Below are positions 35,337-44,336 of a DNA stretch of 64,000 nt, in pieces. Every line of letters starts with the position of its first letter. Position 1 is the first letter of the stretch. The notes under the pieces were generated by a model. It made no database searches, was not told the DNA's origin, and saw only the letters and a list, made by a program, of their open reading frames with translations. The stretch lies in the NCBI GenBank assembly GCA_964425215.1, contig CAYRLW010000007.1, forward strand, positions 40,349 to 104,348, given 5' to 3'. Origin of the DNA: CAYRLW01 sp964425215. Its GTDB lineage: Bacteria > Spirochaetota > Spirochaetia > Treponematales > Breznakiellaceae. The position numbers and the translations under genes were made by a program.

Positions 35337-36458
35337 ATGGGTGATCCGGTACGAAAGACCCGTATACTAAAAATAGGCGGATTCAACCACGTTGAATCCG
35401 TCCTGGTCGGGGGAGGCTACCCCGTGGTCGTACAAACCATGTGGAAGGATCGGCTGGAAAACGCCGATCTGGAGGGAGCTTCCGGTACGGCCATCGTTGC
35501 CAGAATTGAAAAATTAAAAAAACTCGGTTGCGGTATCCTCCGCTTCGCCGTTCCCAATTTGGAGGCGGCGGAAGTTTTGGGCGAATTGGCCCGACGGGTA
35601 TCCATGCCCCTGGTGGCGGATATACATTTTGATTATAAAATAGCCCTTCGCTGTATGGACTTTCCCATCGCTAAGATACGGATTAACCCTGGTAATATTG
35701 GGACCCTCGAAAAGGTTAAGGCGGTGGTTTTAAAGGCCGGTGAAAAGGGAATTCCCCTGCGAATCGGTATTAACGCGGGTAGTTTGCCCCAGGATTTGCG
35801 TACCCAGGTGGAGGAAAAAACCTTAAGCCGTTCGACTGCCCTGGTTAAGGCGGCGGAACGGGAACTGGAGGTCTTTGAAAGCCTCAGTTTCCATAACGTA
35901 CTCCTATCCATGAAGGCCTCTTCCATTGCCGATACTATTCAGGCGAACCGTCTTTTAGCGTCTAAAACCGATGTCCCCCTGCACCTTGGGGTTACGGAAG
36001 CGGGGCCCCTGATCCCCGGTATAGTCCGTAACGCCGTGGCCCTTCACGCGCTTCTTTCCGAAGGAATTGGATCTACTATCCGGGTGTCCCTATCGGATAC
36101 CATGGAAAATGAAATACTCGCGGGGAGGGAAATCCTTGGGGCCGTTTCCGATTCCACGGGGAAAGGAAGGGTAGGACAGGGTGTTATCCTGGTTTCATGC
36201 CCCCGGTGCGGACGGAATAGTTTTGATACCCACGAATTTACCGAACGGTGGCGGGATACCCTGTATACGCTTAAAAAAGACGTGACCATCGCGGTTATGG
36301 GCTGTCCCGTTAACGGGCCCGGGGAAGCGAAACACGCGGATTTGGGTATTACCGGGGCTGGGGATACGGTACTTATTTTTCGCCACGGAACGATAGTTCG
36401 AAGGGTCAGCAGGGATCAAGCGGACGAGGCGTTCCGACAAGAACTGGAACAATTGTGA
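35337..36458 (+). CDS. ispG: 4-hydroxy-3-methylbut-2-enyl diphosphate synthase IspG (GcpE)
   Basis: Converts methylerythritol cyclodiphosphate into HMBPP, the sixth step of the MEP isoprenoid pathway, using a [4Fe-4S] cluster. 373 residues with a TIM-barrel part and the C-terminal cluster domain. Motifs: GCGILRFAVPNLEAAEVLGE, PLVADIHFDYKIALR, RINPGN, CPRCGRNSFD and AVMGCPVNGPGEAKHADLGI, whose three cysteines bind the cluster. The start is 14 bases after atpK; the stop overlaps the next gene by 4 bases (GTGA). Confidence 0.97.
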   Translation: MGDPVRKTRILKIGGFNHVESVLVGGGYPVVVQTMWKDRLENADLEGASGTAIVARIEKLKKLGCGILRFAVPNLEAAEVLGELARRVSMPLVADIHFDYKIALRCMDFPIAKIRINPGNIGTLEKVKAVVLKAGEKGIPLRIGINAGSLPQDLRTQVEEKTLSRSTALVKAAERELEVFESLSFHNVLLSMKASSIADTIQANRLLASKTDVPLHLGVTEAGPLIPGIVRNAVALHALLSEGIGSTIRVSLSDTMENEILAGREILGAVSDSTGKGRVGQGVILVSCPRCGRNSFDTHEFTERWRDTLYTLKKDVTIAVMGCPVNGPGEAKHADLGITGAGDTVLIFRHGTIVRRVSRDQADEAFRQELEQL

Positions 36459-37591
36459 AAAAGCGAAGCACCGTCCTGGCTTTTGTGTTTCTTTTCTCCC
36501 TCCTTTGTATAAAAAACGGAGTCGCTCAAAGCTCCGATCCTTCTACCTACGCTCCCTACTGGTATACCCTGGAACAGGGAAAACAGCTGTTTCGCGGCGG
36601 AGATTATGGAAACGCGTTGCTTAAATTCCAAGACGCGAAACTACAGAGAAAGGAACTATACAATAGTTTCAGAGAAAAGCTGATACAGTTACTCTCCCGT
36701 CCCGATCTTTTACCCCTGGGAGACGCATTGGATAAGGTGGAAGGGTACGTGGCGCTTAAAAAAATCGACGATGGCCAAAAAATTCTTCCCCAATTATTCC
36801 GGATCCTCCCCAAGGAGGGGCTTAAGAATTCCTGTAAAGAGGCTCTTGCCCAGTTGATAACCATTCAAGCCTACCCCGAAGCGGAATATTGGATCGGCGA
36901 GGTATTCCGGGTAGAGGGAGAGTTAAATTTAGCCATCGGTCAATACAAGCTCGCGTATTCATTAAAAGAACTGCTAGAGGTACCGAATTTTTCGATACAA
37001 ATTCTCTATCGTCTTTCGGATATCTACGTAATTAAAAAACAATACTTGGATATGGAAAATTCCCTAACGGAAATTTTAAAGCAGGATGCTCTGTGGACCG
37101 ATACCGCAAAAAGTTATATGCGGACTATCATGTTGCGAACCCTGGAGGAAAAGGGAATAGATAGTTTTTTAACCCTTTACCGGTACGATAACGGGTTAAT
37201 GGAACAGGCCCACCGCCAATTGGGAATGTATTATTATACGACGGGACGGCATCCTCGGGCGGTGGAACACTTAGCCTTTGCCTTTTTAATTCAAACGACC
37301 ACCCTTATCGAATCGCAAAAGCGACGGCAATTCGATTATACGTTTACCAATTTTAAAGATCTGCTATCAGCGGTAGCGAAAAAGCCCGAGCTAACCGATT
37401 ACGCAAAACAAGTTGAATATTATCGTACTTTGTACTATCTTGGTGCCGCGCTGTACGCGGTGGGGGTCCAGTCCACCGCTATGGAGGTATGGAAAAACCT
37501 GGAGACCCAGAAAGAAGCCGGCGAGTGGAGGGATAGATCGATTTCGCAGATAAAACATCCCCACGTAGAGGCTGTTCAAGAAAAACCCTAG
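36455..37591 (+). CDS. Exported TPR-type protein, unknown function
   Basis: 378 residues, GTG start overlapping the ispG stop. Signal peptide in residues 1-24 (KRSTVLAFVFLFSLLCIKNG, then AQS). The mature part is all-helical with degenerate TPR units (YWYTLEQGKQLFRGGDYGNA, NLAIGQYKLAYSLKELL, QAHRQLGMYYYTTGRHPRAV). Likely periplasmic. I do not recognise a named family; a scaffold role in the envelope is inference. Followed after 74 bases by a small beta-barrel gene. Confidence 0.7.
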   Translation: MKKRSTVLAFVFLFSLLCIKNGVAQSSDPSTYAPYWYTLEQGKQLFRGGDYGNALLKFQDAKLQRKELYNSFREKLIQLLSRPDLLPLGDALDKVEGYVALKKIDDGQKILPQLFRILPKEGLKNSCKEALAQLITIQAYPEAEYWIGEVFRVEGELNLAIGQYKLAYSLKELLEVPNFSIQILYRLSDIYVIKKQYLDMENSLTEILKQDALWTDTAKSYMRTIMLRTLEEKGIDSFLTLYRYDNGLMEQAHRQLGMYYYTTGRHPRAVEHLAFAFLIQTTTLIESQKRRQFDYTFTNFKDLLSAVAKKPELTDYAKQVEYYRTLYYLGAALYAVGVQSTAMEVWKNLETQKEAGEWRDRSISQIKHPHVEAVQEKP

Positions 37592-37593
37592 GA

Positions 37594-37626
37594 CACTTTC
37601 GAAAACTACCTAGTTTTTTAGAAGTG
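37594..37626. repeat. Imperfect hairpin
   Basis: CACTTTCGAAAACTA and TAGTTTTTTAGAAGTG around a 2-base loop; 4 unpaired positions. Resembles the AAAACT-AGTTTT core of the hairpin at 27596-27626. May act as a weak transcription stop or spacer. Confidence 0.45.
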
Positions 37627-37665
37627 CCTTACGTATACAATCGAAGAGAACCAAAGGAGAGACCT

Positions 37666-38166
37666 ATGAAAAAGATTCTTTTATTATGCGCGGCTTTAGC
37701 ATGTGTGAGTCCCCTGTTCGCTGAACATCCGGCGGGGAAAATGGGTATTGGGGGTGTCGTTTCAAGCGGTTTTGGGGACGACGGATTTGGGGGGACTTTG
37801 GGCTTGAGTCTTAAACTGCCCACCATGCCGGTGTTTTGGGCCGCCCGAATGGAGGTTACGCCCAATGTATTCGGTTTTGGCGCCACCGGAGACGTGTATA
37901 TCATGGATAATGCGCTGGTACGGGATAAGAACGTCGCCATCGATTGGTTTTTTGGGGTGGGCGGTTACGCCAATATCTTTTTTTCAAAATCCGCGACCCT
38001 CTTTTCCCTGGGAGCCCGTCTTCCCGTGGGGCTTTCGTGGTATATCGTTCCGGAATGGGAACTGTTTCTCGATATAGCCCCTTCGGTGGGAATGACCACC
38101 GAACCTCTTTTCCCCGCCTTTGGTTTTTCAGCTGAACTGGGGTTGCGGTATTGGATGAAAAAGTAA
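37666..38166 (+). CDS. Small outer-membrane beta-barrel, DUF3996/BAPKO_0422-like
   Basis: 166 residues; the ATG at 37666 follows AAAGGAGAG and opens a signal peptide (KKILLLCAALACVSPLFAE). The mature protein has about eight alternating hydrophobic strands (GKMGIGGVVSSGFGDDGFGG, WFFGVGGYANIFFSKSAT, LGARLPVGLSWYIVPEWELF) and ends GLRYWMKK. This size and pattern recall the OmpA-like eight-strand barrels of spirochaetes called DUF3996 (BAPKO_0422). The family match is by eye. Function unknown; possibly surface exposed. Confidence 0.65.
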   Translation: MKKILLLCAALACVSPLFAEHPAGKMGIGGVVSSGFGDDGFGGTLGLSLKLPTMPVFWAARMEVTPNVFGFGATGDVYIMDNALVRDKNVAIDWFFGVGGYANIFFSKSATLFSLGARLPVGLSWYIVPEWELFLDIAPSVGMTTEPLFPAFGFSAELGLRYWMKK

Positions 38167-38178
38167 GCGGGGTATTCG

Positions 38179-39243
38179 ATGAATAAGGTGGTTTTAAAGG
38201 CCCAGGATTTAGACGGATACCTAACGGACGCGGATAAGGCGAATATCGCCCAGATGGATGGATTTTACCGGCAGGTTATGGTTTCCTTCAATATTTTGTC
38301 CACCACCCATTCGGTGGCGGAGCGTCGCCGGGAAGAGCAAACCCTTATCGACCTTTATAACGAGATGGGCCGGTTGATGCAGAATATCTGTAAGGAAGAA
38401 AAGGGAATCCACGTGTACTCCTTTTTAACCCCCCAGGAAAGTCATCCCGAAGCTTCGCGCTTAATAGCCAAACTTCGGGACGTCCGTACGGGCGGACAGG
38501 AGTTCGTCTACTATATCCAACGGGCCTACGAGATGCTTTTTAAGCTCGCCTACGCGGGGGCCCAAGCGTCGAGTAAAAATTACCTTATCGTTAAAACCCC
38601 CGTAACCGTTCCGGTGCAAAATTATGCGGTGCATAAAATACCGAACATTGACGACAAAATCGAAAACACCGTGATGTGTGTCATGCTCAGGGGAGCCTTG
38701 CTCCCCTCGATGATCGTTTCCAAGGAAATCCAGGAGTATTCTTCCCACGGGTACGTCAGTCCCTTCGCGCTTTTTAAAATTAAACGGGACGACACCAAGC
38801 AAGAAAACGACATGGAGTACATTCTGGATTTAGAAAAATCCTACTTTGATTTGGAAAAATTAAACGATAAAGATTTAATCTTTGCCGATCCCATGAACGC
38901 TACCGGGGGCAGTTTGGTCACGGTGGTGAAGTATCTTTTGGATCAGGGGGTTAAGCCCCGTTCGGTTCAATTCTTTAACGTTATTTCCGCGTTAAAAGGG
39001 GCGCTCCGGGTGGTCCGGGCCTTGGAAAATTGTCAGGTCTACACCCTGTGGATGGATCCGGTTCTTAACGGCGCCGCGTATATCCTTCCCGGCCTGGGAG
39101 ACGCGGGGGACCGGATTAATGGAAGGGATGGGGATGAACACCCCAGGAATATCATGCAGTTGATCGCCGACTATGGTTCCAATATCGCGAATTTGTACCG
39201 GTCCCAGCTTCGGGAAATTGAGGATACGGTTTTAGGCGCCTAA
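38179..39243 (+). CDS. upp: Uracil phosphoribosyltransferase, long form
   Basis: 354 residues, about 145 more than ordinary Upp (about 208). The catalytic part is in the C-terminal two thirds: [13 protein letters not shown] (OMPRT-type loop), the PRPP loop [19 protein letters not shown] near residue 235, and the uracil-binding [18 protein letters not shown] near residue 304. Converts uracil and PRPP to UMP (pyrimidine salvage). The N-terminal about 110 residues are helical and specific to this group. Gene follows the beta-barrel gene after 12 bases and precedes a TPR lipoprotein by 2 bases. Confidence 0.85.
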   Translation: MNKVVLKAQDLDGYLTDADKANIAQMDGFYRQVMVSFNILSTTHSVAERRREEQTLIDLYNEMGRLMQNICKEEKGIHVYSFLTPQESHPEASRLIAKLRDVRTGGQEFVYYIQRAYEMLFKLAYAGAQASSKNYLIVKTPVTVPVQNYAVHKIPNIDDKIENTVMCVMLRGALLPSMIVSKEIQEYSSHGYVSPFALFKIKRDDTKQENDMEYILDLEKSYFDLEKLNDKDLIFADPMNATGGSLVTVVKYLLDQGVKPRSVQFFNVISALKGALRVVRALENCQVYTLWMDPVLNGAAYILPGLGDAGDRINGRDGDEHPRNIMQLIADYGSNIANLYRSQLREIEDTVLGA

Positions 39244-39245
39244 CC

Positions 39246-40238
39246 ATGAATCGGCGGGGGCGCATGGTAGCCATATTTGTAGGATCCTCCCTGCTGGTTT
39301 TCTTATCGGCTTGCGCCAGCTCCGGCAAAGTTCCGACGGCCCAGGAGTATTATTCCCTGGGAATGGCGTATTTTGAATTGGGAAAATACGCGGAGGCGGA
39401 AAAGTGGCTTTTACAGGCCCGGAGGTCGGACCAAACCTTTACCGCTTCGGAGTACAACCTGGGGCGCGTAGCCTTTGAATTGGGCCGTTACGATGAGGCC
39501 TGCGAACGTTTTGAGGGGCTTCTGCGAAAGGACCCGGATAATGTGATGGTCCTTAAAGCCGCTGCTTTTTCCCGTTTAAAACGGGGAAATTTGGGAAAAG
39601 CGGAAACCTATTACCAAAGGGTGGTGGAGCTTTCTCCGGACAGCGTGGATTCCCGGTATAATTACGCCCTGGTTCTCAACGCCCTGGGAAAATACGAGGC
39701 GGCGGAAAATGTGTTGCTTCAACTTGTAAATGAAAATAAAAACGATTACCCGTCCCTTTTACTGTTAGCCCGGACGCGAAACGCCGAAGGAAAAGTAGAG
39801 GCCCTGGATGATTACGAGCGATATTTAAAAAACAACGATAAAAGCGACGTTCGGTTCGAGTACGCCCAAGCCCTGGTAAAGGCCCACTATTATGGCAGGG
39901 CGCTGGAAAATTACGAAACCCTGTTAAAACTATCAGCCGATGCCCTCGGTGGTATAAAAAAAGCAGACCTCTATTTTGAAGCGGCAAAAATACTCCTCCT
40001 TTCGGGAACCGTTGCTCCTACCGTCGCTTCAGCCACAACTTCAGCCAACGCGCTTTCAGCTAATACCGCTTCAGCGGGTCCTTCGGCCCTGGGGGATCAG
40101 GAAAACCAGGGCCTTCGGTACCTTAAAAACGCCCTCCAGGAGGGCTTTAAGGATCCCCAAGCCCTTTCGGAGTTGCTCCAGGATCCCCGTTTGCCGAAGG
40201 ACCAAAAAGAAGCCATAGAAGCCCTAACGCAAAAGTAG
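39246..40238 (+). CDS. TPR-repeat lipoprotein
   Basis: 330 residues with a lipoprotein signal (GSSLLVFLSACASSGK, lipobox LSAC), so anchored in a membrane at Cys about residue 23. TPR units: YSLGMAYFELGKYAEAEKWL, NLGRVAFELGRYDEACERFE, NYALVLNALGKYEAAENVLL, then an Ala/Ser/Thr-rich linker (SATTSANALSANTASAGPSA). A protein-protein scaffold in the periplasm, similar in form to BamD or PilW-type TPR lipoproteins, though no specific match can be claimed. ATG is 2 bases after the upp stop. Confidence 0.8.
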   Translation: MNRRGRMVAIFVGSSLLVFLSACASSGKVPTAQEYYSLGMAYFELGKYAEAEKWLLQARRSDQTFTASEYNLGRVAFELGRYDEACERFEGLLRKDPDNVMVLKAAAFSRLKRGNLGKAETYYQRVVELSPDSVDSRYNYALVLNALGKYEAAENVLLQLVNENKNDYPSLLLLARTRNAEGKVEALDDYERYLKNNDKSDVRFEYAQALVKAHYYGRALENYETLLKLSADALGGIKKADLYFEAAKILLLSGTVAPTVASATTSANALSANTASAGPSALGDQENQGLRYLKNALQEGFKDPQALSELLQDPRLPKDQKEAIEALTQK

Positions 40239-40287
40239 CGAAGGGCCCTGTCGTCTCGGACCCCTGAGCCCCCGGATCAGGTAGCTT

Positions 40288-42495
40288 TTAGAAGCGGATC
40301 CGGGTTTCAAAGGTTATAGAGGTCTCCACCTTGGGCTGTAGGTTTATCCCGGTCCCTTCATATATAATATTTCCGTTCCCGTCGTGGGCCGCCGTGGTGG
40401 TCGTCATAACGGCAAAGTCTACCGTGGATCCGATGGGCAGGACTACCTCGCTTCTGAATACGGCGTAGGCATCGAAAACATTGGTTTCCGAAACCAGGGC
40501 GTAAACAAAGCCGGTCCGTTCATAACTGAGGGAGAGGGAAAGGTCGTATACCGGGATCAGTCCTTTTTTTAACCCCAGACGGGCCAGTATATAATCATTT
40601 TTTGTCACATCCACCCAGTTAAAGGAGGTGTCGGTACTCCAGGGCATAAGGTATCCGCCGGTGAATTGGATCTGGTCTCTGAAAAAGGAGAACCCCGCCT
40701 CTCCGTAAATTCCGTTAGTTCCCGGATAAGAGGCCGTATCCGGATGTATAAGCAGATCGGCGAATTGCTGGGCGTACCGGGCCCGATTCCGTTCGTAGGC
40801 GGCGTCGAAAAAGCTGGGATGGAATATCCCTTGATACCGGCGGTATTCTAATCTCCAATCCATTACCAAGAGGCGTCCCATAAATCCGCTTATAAAACCG
40901 TAATTCCGTAAACCATCCAAGCCGGAAGACCTATCGGGATCGTAGACCGTTTTATATTGGAAGCCCGCGGATGGCCCCGAGGGGATATCGGTCCGGGTGT
41001 AGGGTACCACCGCTCCCAGGTCCGCGTAGGCCCGCAGGGCAAGGCTTTGGGCCTTTAGTACGGGAATATCGATGTCAAAGGCCCCTCCTAATAGAAGGGG
41101 ATCCCCCAGGGCATCCCTCTGGGCTTGGGTTGCCAGGTCCCCCGCTACGTGGAGGTCCACAACGCCGGTGAGTCCAAAAATGGAGAGGAATTTGATTCGT
41201 CCCCCAAAGATGTCCGGTTGGGCCAGGTCGTTTACCACCCCTTCGACGCCCCAGGACCCGCCGTCAAAGCCCGTATTTACTCCCACACGGCGGACCGCCG
41301 GAAAGTCCGAATCGTTGGCGAAATTTCGCATCAAAATACCGTGTCCCAGAGACATATCCGAAAGGTTCCCGGCCTTCAGGTAGAAGGGGTCCACCAAGGG
41401 GTCCCCGTATTCTATAAACCGAATTTTTAACGCCAGGTCCCTCAAAGCGTCTTGGGATGCCTTGATTGGATCGCTTGCCCAATATTCTCCCCCAAAGGAC
41501 CACTCGTTGTTTCCCCCAGGGCGGTACCAGGTACCAGCGTCAAAGAGGTTGGAGGTGTATATAATGGGCAAATAGAGACCCAGGGTAGCCTTACCCACGT
41601 GAAAGACCGGCTGAATAATGGCTTTGGAGTAGGTGTTTCCGTCGATAACCACGGAACCAATTTCAAAACCCACCATATCCCCTAGCCAGGCCATGAATTT
41701 TGATTTATTTTCCGAGACTCCCATCCCCTTGGATGGGGAAGAAGAAGCCGTTTCGGCGTTGGTTTGGGCTTTTTCTTCTTGTTTTGAAGACCCTGGGGTT
41801 TCCGTGCCCTGGGGAACCCCCTGGGGATCTAAAAATTTAAATTCCAGACTTGAAAATTCTGCCGCCCACTGGTCCGCGGTAAAAGGTAGGGGCGCAAAGG
41901 TGGCTCCGAAGGCGTCGGCGTACTGGCCCGCCTGTACGGTAAGGGTTTTCAAGGTTCCATCGCTCTGGGTTTTAGAAAAATCCACCACCCCCCGTTGCAC
42001 GTACACCGCGTCCTTCGTTCCAGCGATGACGGTCATGGAAAAATCGGTTCCCCTGACTCCGCAAACCGACGTGGGGGTTCTAATGCGATACCCATTCGTC
42101 CCCAGAGTCTTGGCCGCCACAGTCCGTATTTTCCCCTCCGCGAGATAAAAATCGTTACTTGAAGAAGAATCGGTGTCCGCAAGGGCTTCTACGGCAAAGC
42201 TGGTTTGGGGCCCCACTTTGATAATGCTTCCGTTGGGGTCCAGGCGTAGTTCAACGGTGGTCAAACCGGTCTTAAGCGTGTCTCCAATCTTTACTTCGTC
42301 CCCTATGCTAGTGGAACGGGATAACCCCGAGGGATCGATCACCGTAAGGGCTGTCTCGTCATCCGCGAAGGCGATGAGGGCCCTACGGTTCCCCTGAGTC
42401 CAGGCACTGCTGAGGACGACAAAAAAAATAAAAAGAGCTAAACTTTTACGTCCATGGAAGAGTCCCGGCTCCCTGAATATTCCTTTGGTATCCAT
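40288..42495 (-). CDS. FecR-domain protein fused to an outer-membrane beta-barrel
   Basis: 735 residues. Signal peptide (SLALFIFFVVLSSAW) in a start chosen after AAGGAG. Residues about 45-205 form a FecR domain (DEVKIGDTLKTGLTTVELRL, IRTPTSVCGVRGTDFSMTVI); residues about 210-275 are a low-complexity linker; residues about 290-735 are a predicted barrel with motif SLGHGILMRNFAND near 383 and a C-terminal Phe (TFETRIRF), the usual barrel-insertion signature. The barrel part resembles the product of the gene just upstream (42507-43928). FecR domains are normally periplasmic anti-sigma modules; here the context suggests an envelope structural role. No sigma factor gene is adjacent. Confidence 0.75.
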   Translation of the reverse strand: MDTKGIFREPGLFHGRKSLALFIFFVVLSSAWTQGNRRALIAFADDETALTVIDPSGLSRSTSIGDEVKIGDTLKTGLTTVELRLDPNGSIIKVGPQTSFAVEALADTDSSSSNDFYLAEGKIRTVAAKTLGTNGYRIRTPTSVCGVRGTDFSMTVIAGTKDAVYVQRGVVDFSKTQSDGTLKTLTVQAGQYADAFGATFAPLPFTADQWAAEFSSLEFKFLDPQGVPQGTETPGSSKQEEKAQTNAETASSSPSKGMGVSENKSKFMAWLGDMVGFEIGSVVIDGNTYSKAIIQPVFHVGKATLGLYLPIIYTSNLFDAGTWYRPGGNNEWSFGGEYWASDPIKASQDALRDLALKIRFIEYGDPLVDPFYLKAGNLSDMSLGHGILMRNFANDSDFPAVRRVGVNTGFDGGSWGVEGVVNDLAQPDIFGGRIKFLSIFGLTGVVDLHVAGDLATQAQRDALGDPLLLGGAFDIDIPVLKAQSLALRAYADLGAVVPYTRTDIPSGPSAGFQYKTVYDPDRSSGLDGLRNYGFISGFMGRLLVMDWRLEYRRYQGIFHPSFFDAAYERNRARYAQQFADLLIHPDTASYPGTNGIYGEAGFSFFRDQIQFTGGYLMPWSTDTSFNWVDVTKNDYILARLGLKKGLIPVYDLSLSLSYERTGFVYALVSETNVFDAYAVFRSEVVLPIGSTVDFAVMTTTTAAHDGNGNIIYEGTGINLQPKVETSITFETRIRF

Positions 42496-42506
42496 ATACG
42501 CGCTCC

Positions 42507-43928
42507 TTAAAATCGAACCGTACTAAGCAGACCAGAGGTGATTATATAGTTCTTACAGGTTGGATCGTATCGAAGGTTGTACAACAACGATATAATCACC
42601 GCCCCCGTGTGGTAATTGATTTTTGCCCCAATCACCGCGCTTTCGGGACTTACGAGGTCGGCCCAAAAATTCCCCCGCCCGTAGGGGGTTTCGGCTCCTA
42701 AAAAGTACTTTTCATAGAGACCGTCAAAGGAAAAACCCGAAAGAATTCCCTCGGCTACCGTAATGGTACTCCGCAGGTGGGGGTAATCGGTGATCTTTGG
42801 ATTAGGGCCTCCGCTGGGGGCTTTAAAGGGTCCGTCCAACGAAGTTTGGAAAACCAGCGTGTCCGACAAGAGGGAAAAGCCTAGACTCGCTAGATAGCCC
42901 ACGTAGGGGTCCCCTGAGGGATCACCGGATATCATTCGGTACTTTTCGACCCTAAAAAGATCGTAGGAGGCGTCAAAGTAGGTGGGAATAAAATCGGGAC
43001 CCAAAAGGCGTAGCTGGGCGCCGTAGAGGATAAGGCCGATAAAACGGCCTCCCAAGCCCGCCATGGTTCCCCACCGGCCCTGTCTTTCAAAGGCCGCGTC
43101 GGAAAAAGCGGCCAGGCTTACCGGAACCCCTTCGAGGATGGGTAAACGCAGATCGGCGCCGTAAACGGTTACCGGTTCGGCGCTACCGATGGCGGCCCTA
43201 TCTGCGGTTCCAGCGTACCGAAGAGGGTCCGTATCCCCCGCCACGGTAAAACCAGCCTGAAGTTTTTGTAAGAGGGGGTTTGTTTGGGCCGCCAGAGGGC
43301 GTCCGTAGAGGCGGGAGCCGATTACGTCAAAGTGGGCCACGTTGCTGACGAAGGTTTCGATTCCTATATAGGGAAAATTAAAGAGGGCCCCGTCCACATC
43401 CAAGGCTCCGCCGAAAATTCGAGTGGCCGGTAGGAATTGGGTGTTAGAATAGTTGCCCATGATGAACCCATCCCCGAGGGTCCCGTCGTCAAAGGACCCC
43501 AATTTAGCAAAGAGGGGGTCCCCCTTGTGGCCCCACCGGATATAGGCAAATTTGGGGAGGTATAGCTCTAATACCGTTTTCCCCGCCTTGTCGGGTATCC
43601 AATCGGCTTCGTATATATCCACGGGACCGAGCGAAGATCCCGGCCGCAGGTTAAAGTGGATGGCCAAATCGAAACCTACACCCAATTTGCCGTAGGATAA
43701 CTCTGGTTGGAGAAGTAATTTTTGGTAGGTGGTTTGATTATCCGCCCCTATCGGCGCGGTCGCGTCTATGGGGAGGGTTTCGGTCCCCAGGCCCAGCTGA
43801 AAGGCGAAACCAAGACTGGGAGCCTTCTCCGAAGGCGACGGCGGCACGGTATTTTGTTCCGCCCCACCGGTTGTGACCCAAAGGGTTACCGCGCACAATA
43901 AAAGAAATCCCCGTTTTCTTTGGTTCAT
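42507..43928 (-). CDS. Predicted outer-membrane beta-barrel, paralogue of the FecR-barrel
   Basis: 473 residues. Start at 43928 (GGGAGGAACGGCC upstream); an ATG at 43943 is inside the ribosome site. Signal peptide (RGFLLLCAVTLWVTTGGAEQ). The rest is strand-rich: DLAIHFNLRPGSS, TLGDGFIMGNYSNT near residue 153, and the last residues LLSTVRF ending in Phe, a barrel signature. The block GDPLFAKLGSFDDGTLGDGF matches GDPL...SLGHGILM of the downstream FecR-barrel, so they are tandem paralogues. First gene of a two-gene unit (11-base gap). Function unknown. Confidence 0.7.
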   Translation of the reverse strand: MNQRKRGFLLLCAVTLWVTTGGAEQNTVPPSPSEKAPSLGFAFQLGLGTETLPIDATAPIGADNQTTYQKLLLQPELSYGKLGVGFDLAIHFNLRPGSSLGPVDIYEADWIPDKAGKTVLELYLPKFAYIRWGHKGDPLFAKLGSFDDGTLGDGFIMGNYSNTQFLPATRIFGGALDVDGALFNFPYIGIETFVSNVAHFDVIGSRLYGRPLAAQTNPLLQKLQAGFTVAGDTDPLRYAGTADRAAIGSAEPVTVYGADLRLPILEGVPVSLAAFSDAAFERQGRWGTMAGLGGRFIGLILYGAQLRLLGPDFIPTYFDASYDLFRVEKYRMISGDPSGDPYVGYLASLGFSLLSDTLVFQTSLDGPFKAPSGGPNPKITDYPHLRSTITVAEGILSGFSFDGLYEKYFLGAETPYGRGNFWADLVSPESAVIGAKINYHTGAVIISLLYNLRYDPTCKNYIITSGLLSTVRF

Positions 43929-43997
43929 GGCCGTTCCTCCCATACAATTCAGTATATCCTATTTTTGGAGGATTTTCGTAAAAAATTAGGGGCCCCC

Positions 43998-44026
43998 TTG
44001 ACCTTTTATGGTGCCTAGTACATACT
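43998..44026 (+). promoter_or_regulatory. Promoter of the bS22-type gene
   Basis: TTGACC (43998-44003), 17-base spacer, CATACT (44021-44026). Start near 44033, leaving a leader of about 80 bases that I cannot assign to a known structure. Confidence 0.5.
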
Positions 44027-44113
44027 CTTAAAAGGTTTCCTGCCCCATATAGGCTACGAGTTACCACCTGTTCGGTTCGACGGGATTCATCTTACTGCAA
44101 AGGAGACTCCGAA

Positions 44114-44206
44114 GTGCCCTGCGGAAGAAAGCGCAAGCTCAAGAAGATCGCTACGCATAAGCGGAAGAAGAAGCTCAGAAAGAATCGGCATAAAAACAAG
44201 CGCTAA
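44114..44206 (+). CDS. bS22-type small ribosomal protein (AURKAIP1/COX24 domain)
   Basis: A 30-residue, extremely basic protein (PCGRKRKLKKIATHKRKKK then LRKNRHKNKR) with a GTG start and an AAGGAG site 9 bases upstream. The pattern KKIATHKRKKKLRKNRHK is that of the AURKAIP1/COX24 family, which binds the small ribosomal subunit (mS38 in mitochondria, bS22 in some bacteria). It is often missed because it is so short. Own promoter (43998-44026) and intrinsic terminator (44219-44250) frame it as a single-gene unit. Confidence 0.88.
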   Translation: MPCGRKRKLKKIATHKRKKKLRKNRHKNKR

Positions 44207-44218
44207 GCTCCTTCTAGG

Positions 44219-44250
44219 GCCGCGGAAAACATCCTTCCCGCGGCTTTTTT
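44219..44250 (+). terminator. Intrinsic terminator of the bS22-type gene
   Basis: GCCGCGG (44219-44225) and CCGCGGC (44238-44244), 12-base loop, then six T followed by ATTTTT. Standard rho-independent terminator. Confidence 0.88.
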
Positions 44251-44298
44251 ATTTTTATGAAAGCAAGGGGTGTTTTCGCGAAATACACCCATATTTTT

Positions 44299-44326
44299 AT
44301 GACAAAAATGATTTGTTTGCTATATT
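44299..44326 (+). promoter_or_regulatory. Promoter of dxs
   Basis: ATGACA (44299-44304), 16-base spacer, TATATT (44321-44326), each one base from consensus. The start would be near 44333, only about 4 bases before the ATG at 44337, which suggests a nearly leaderless mRNA. Confidence 0.6.
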
Positions 44327-44336
44327 ATTAGGTACC

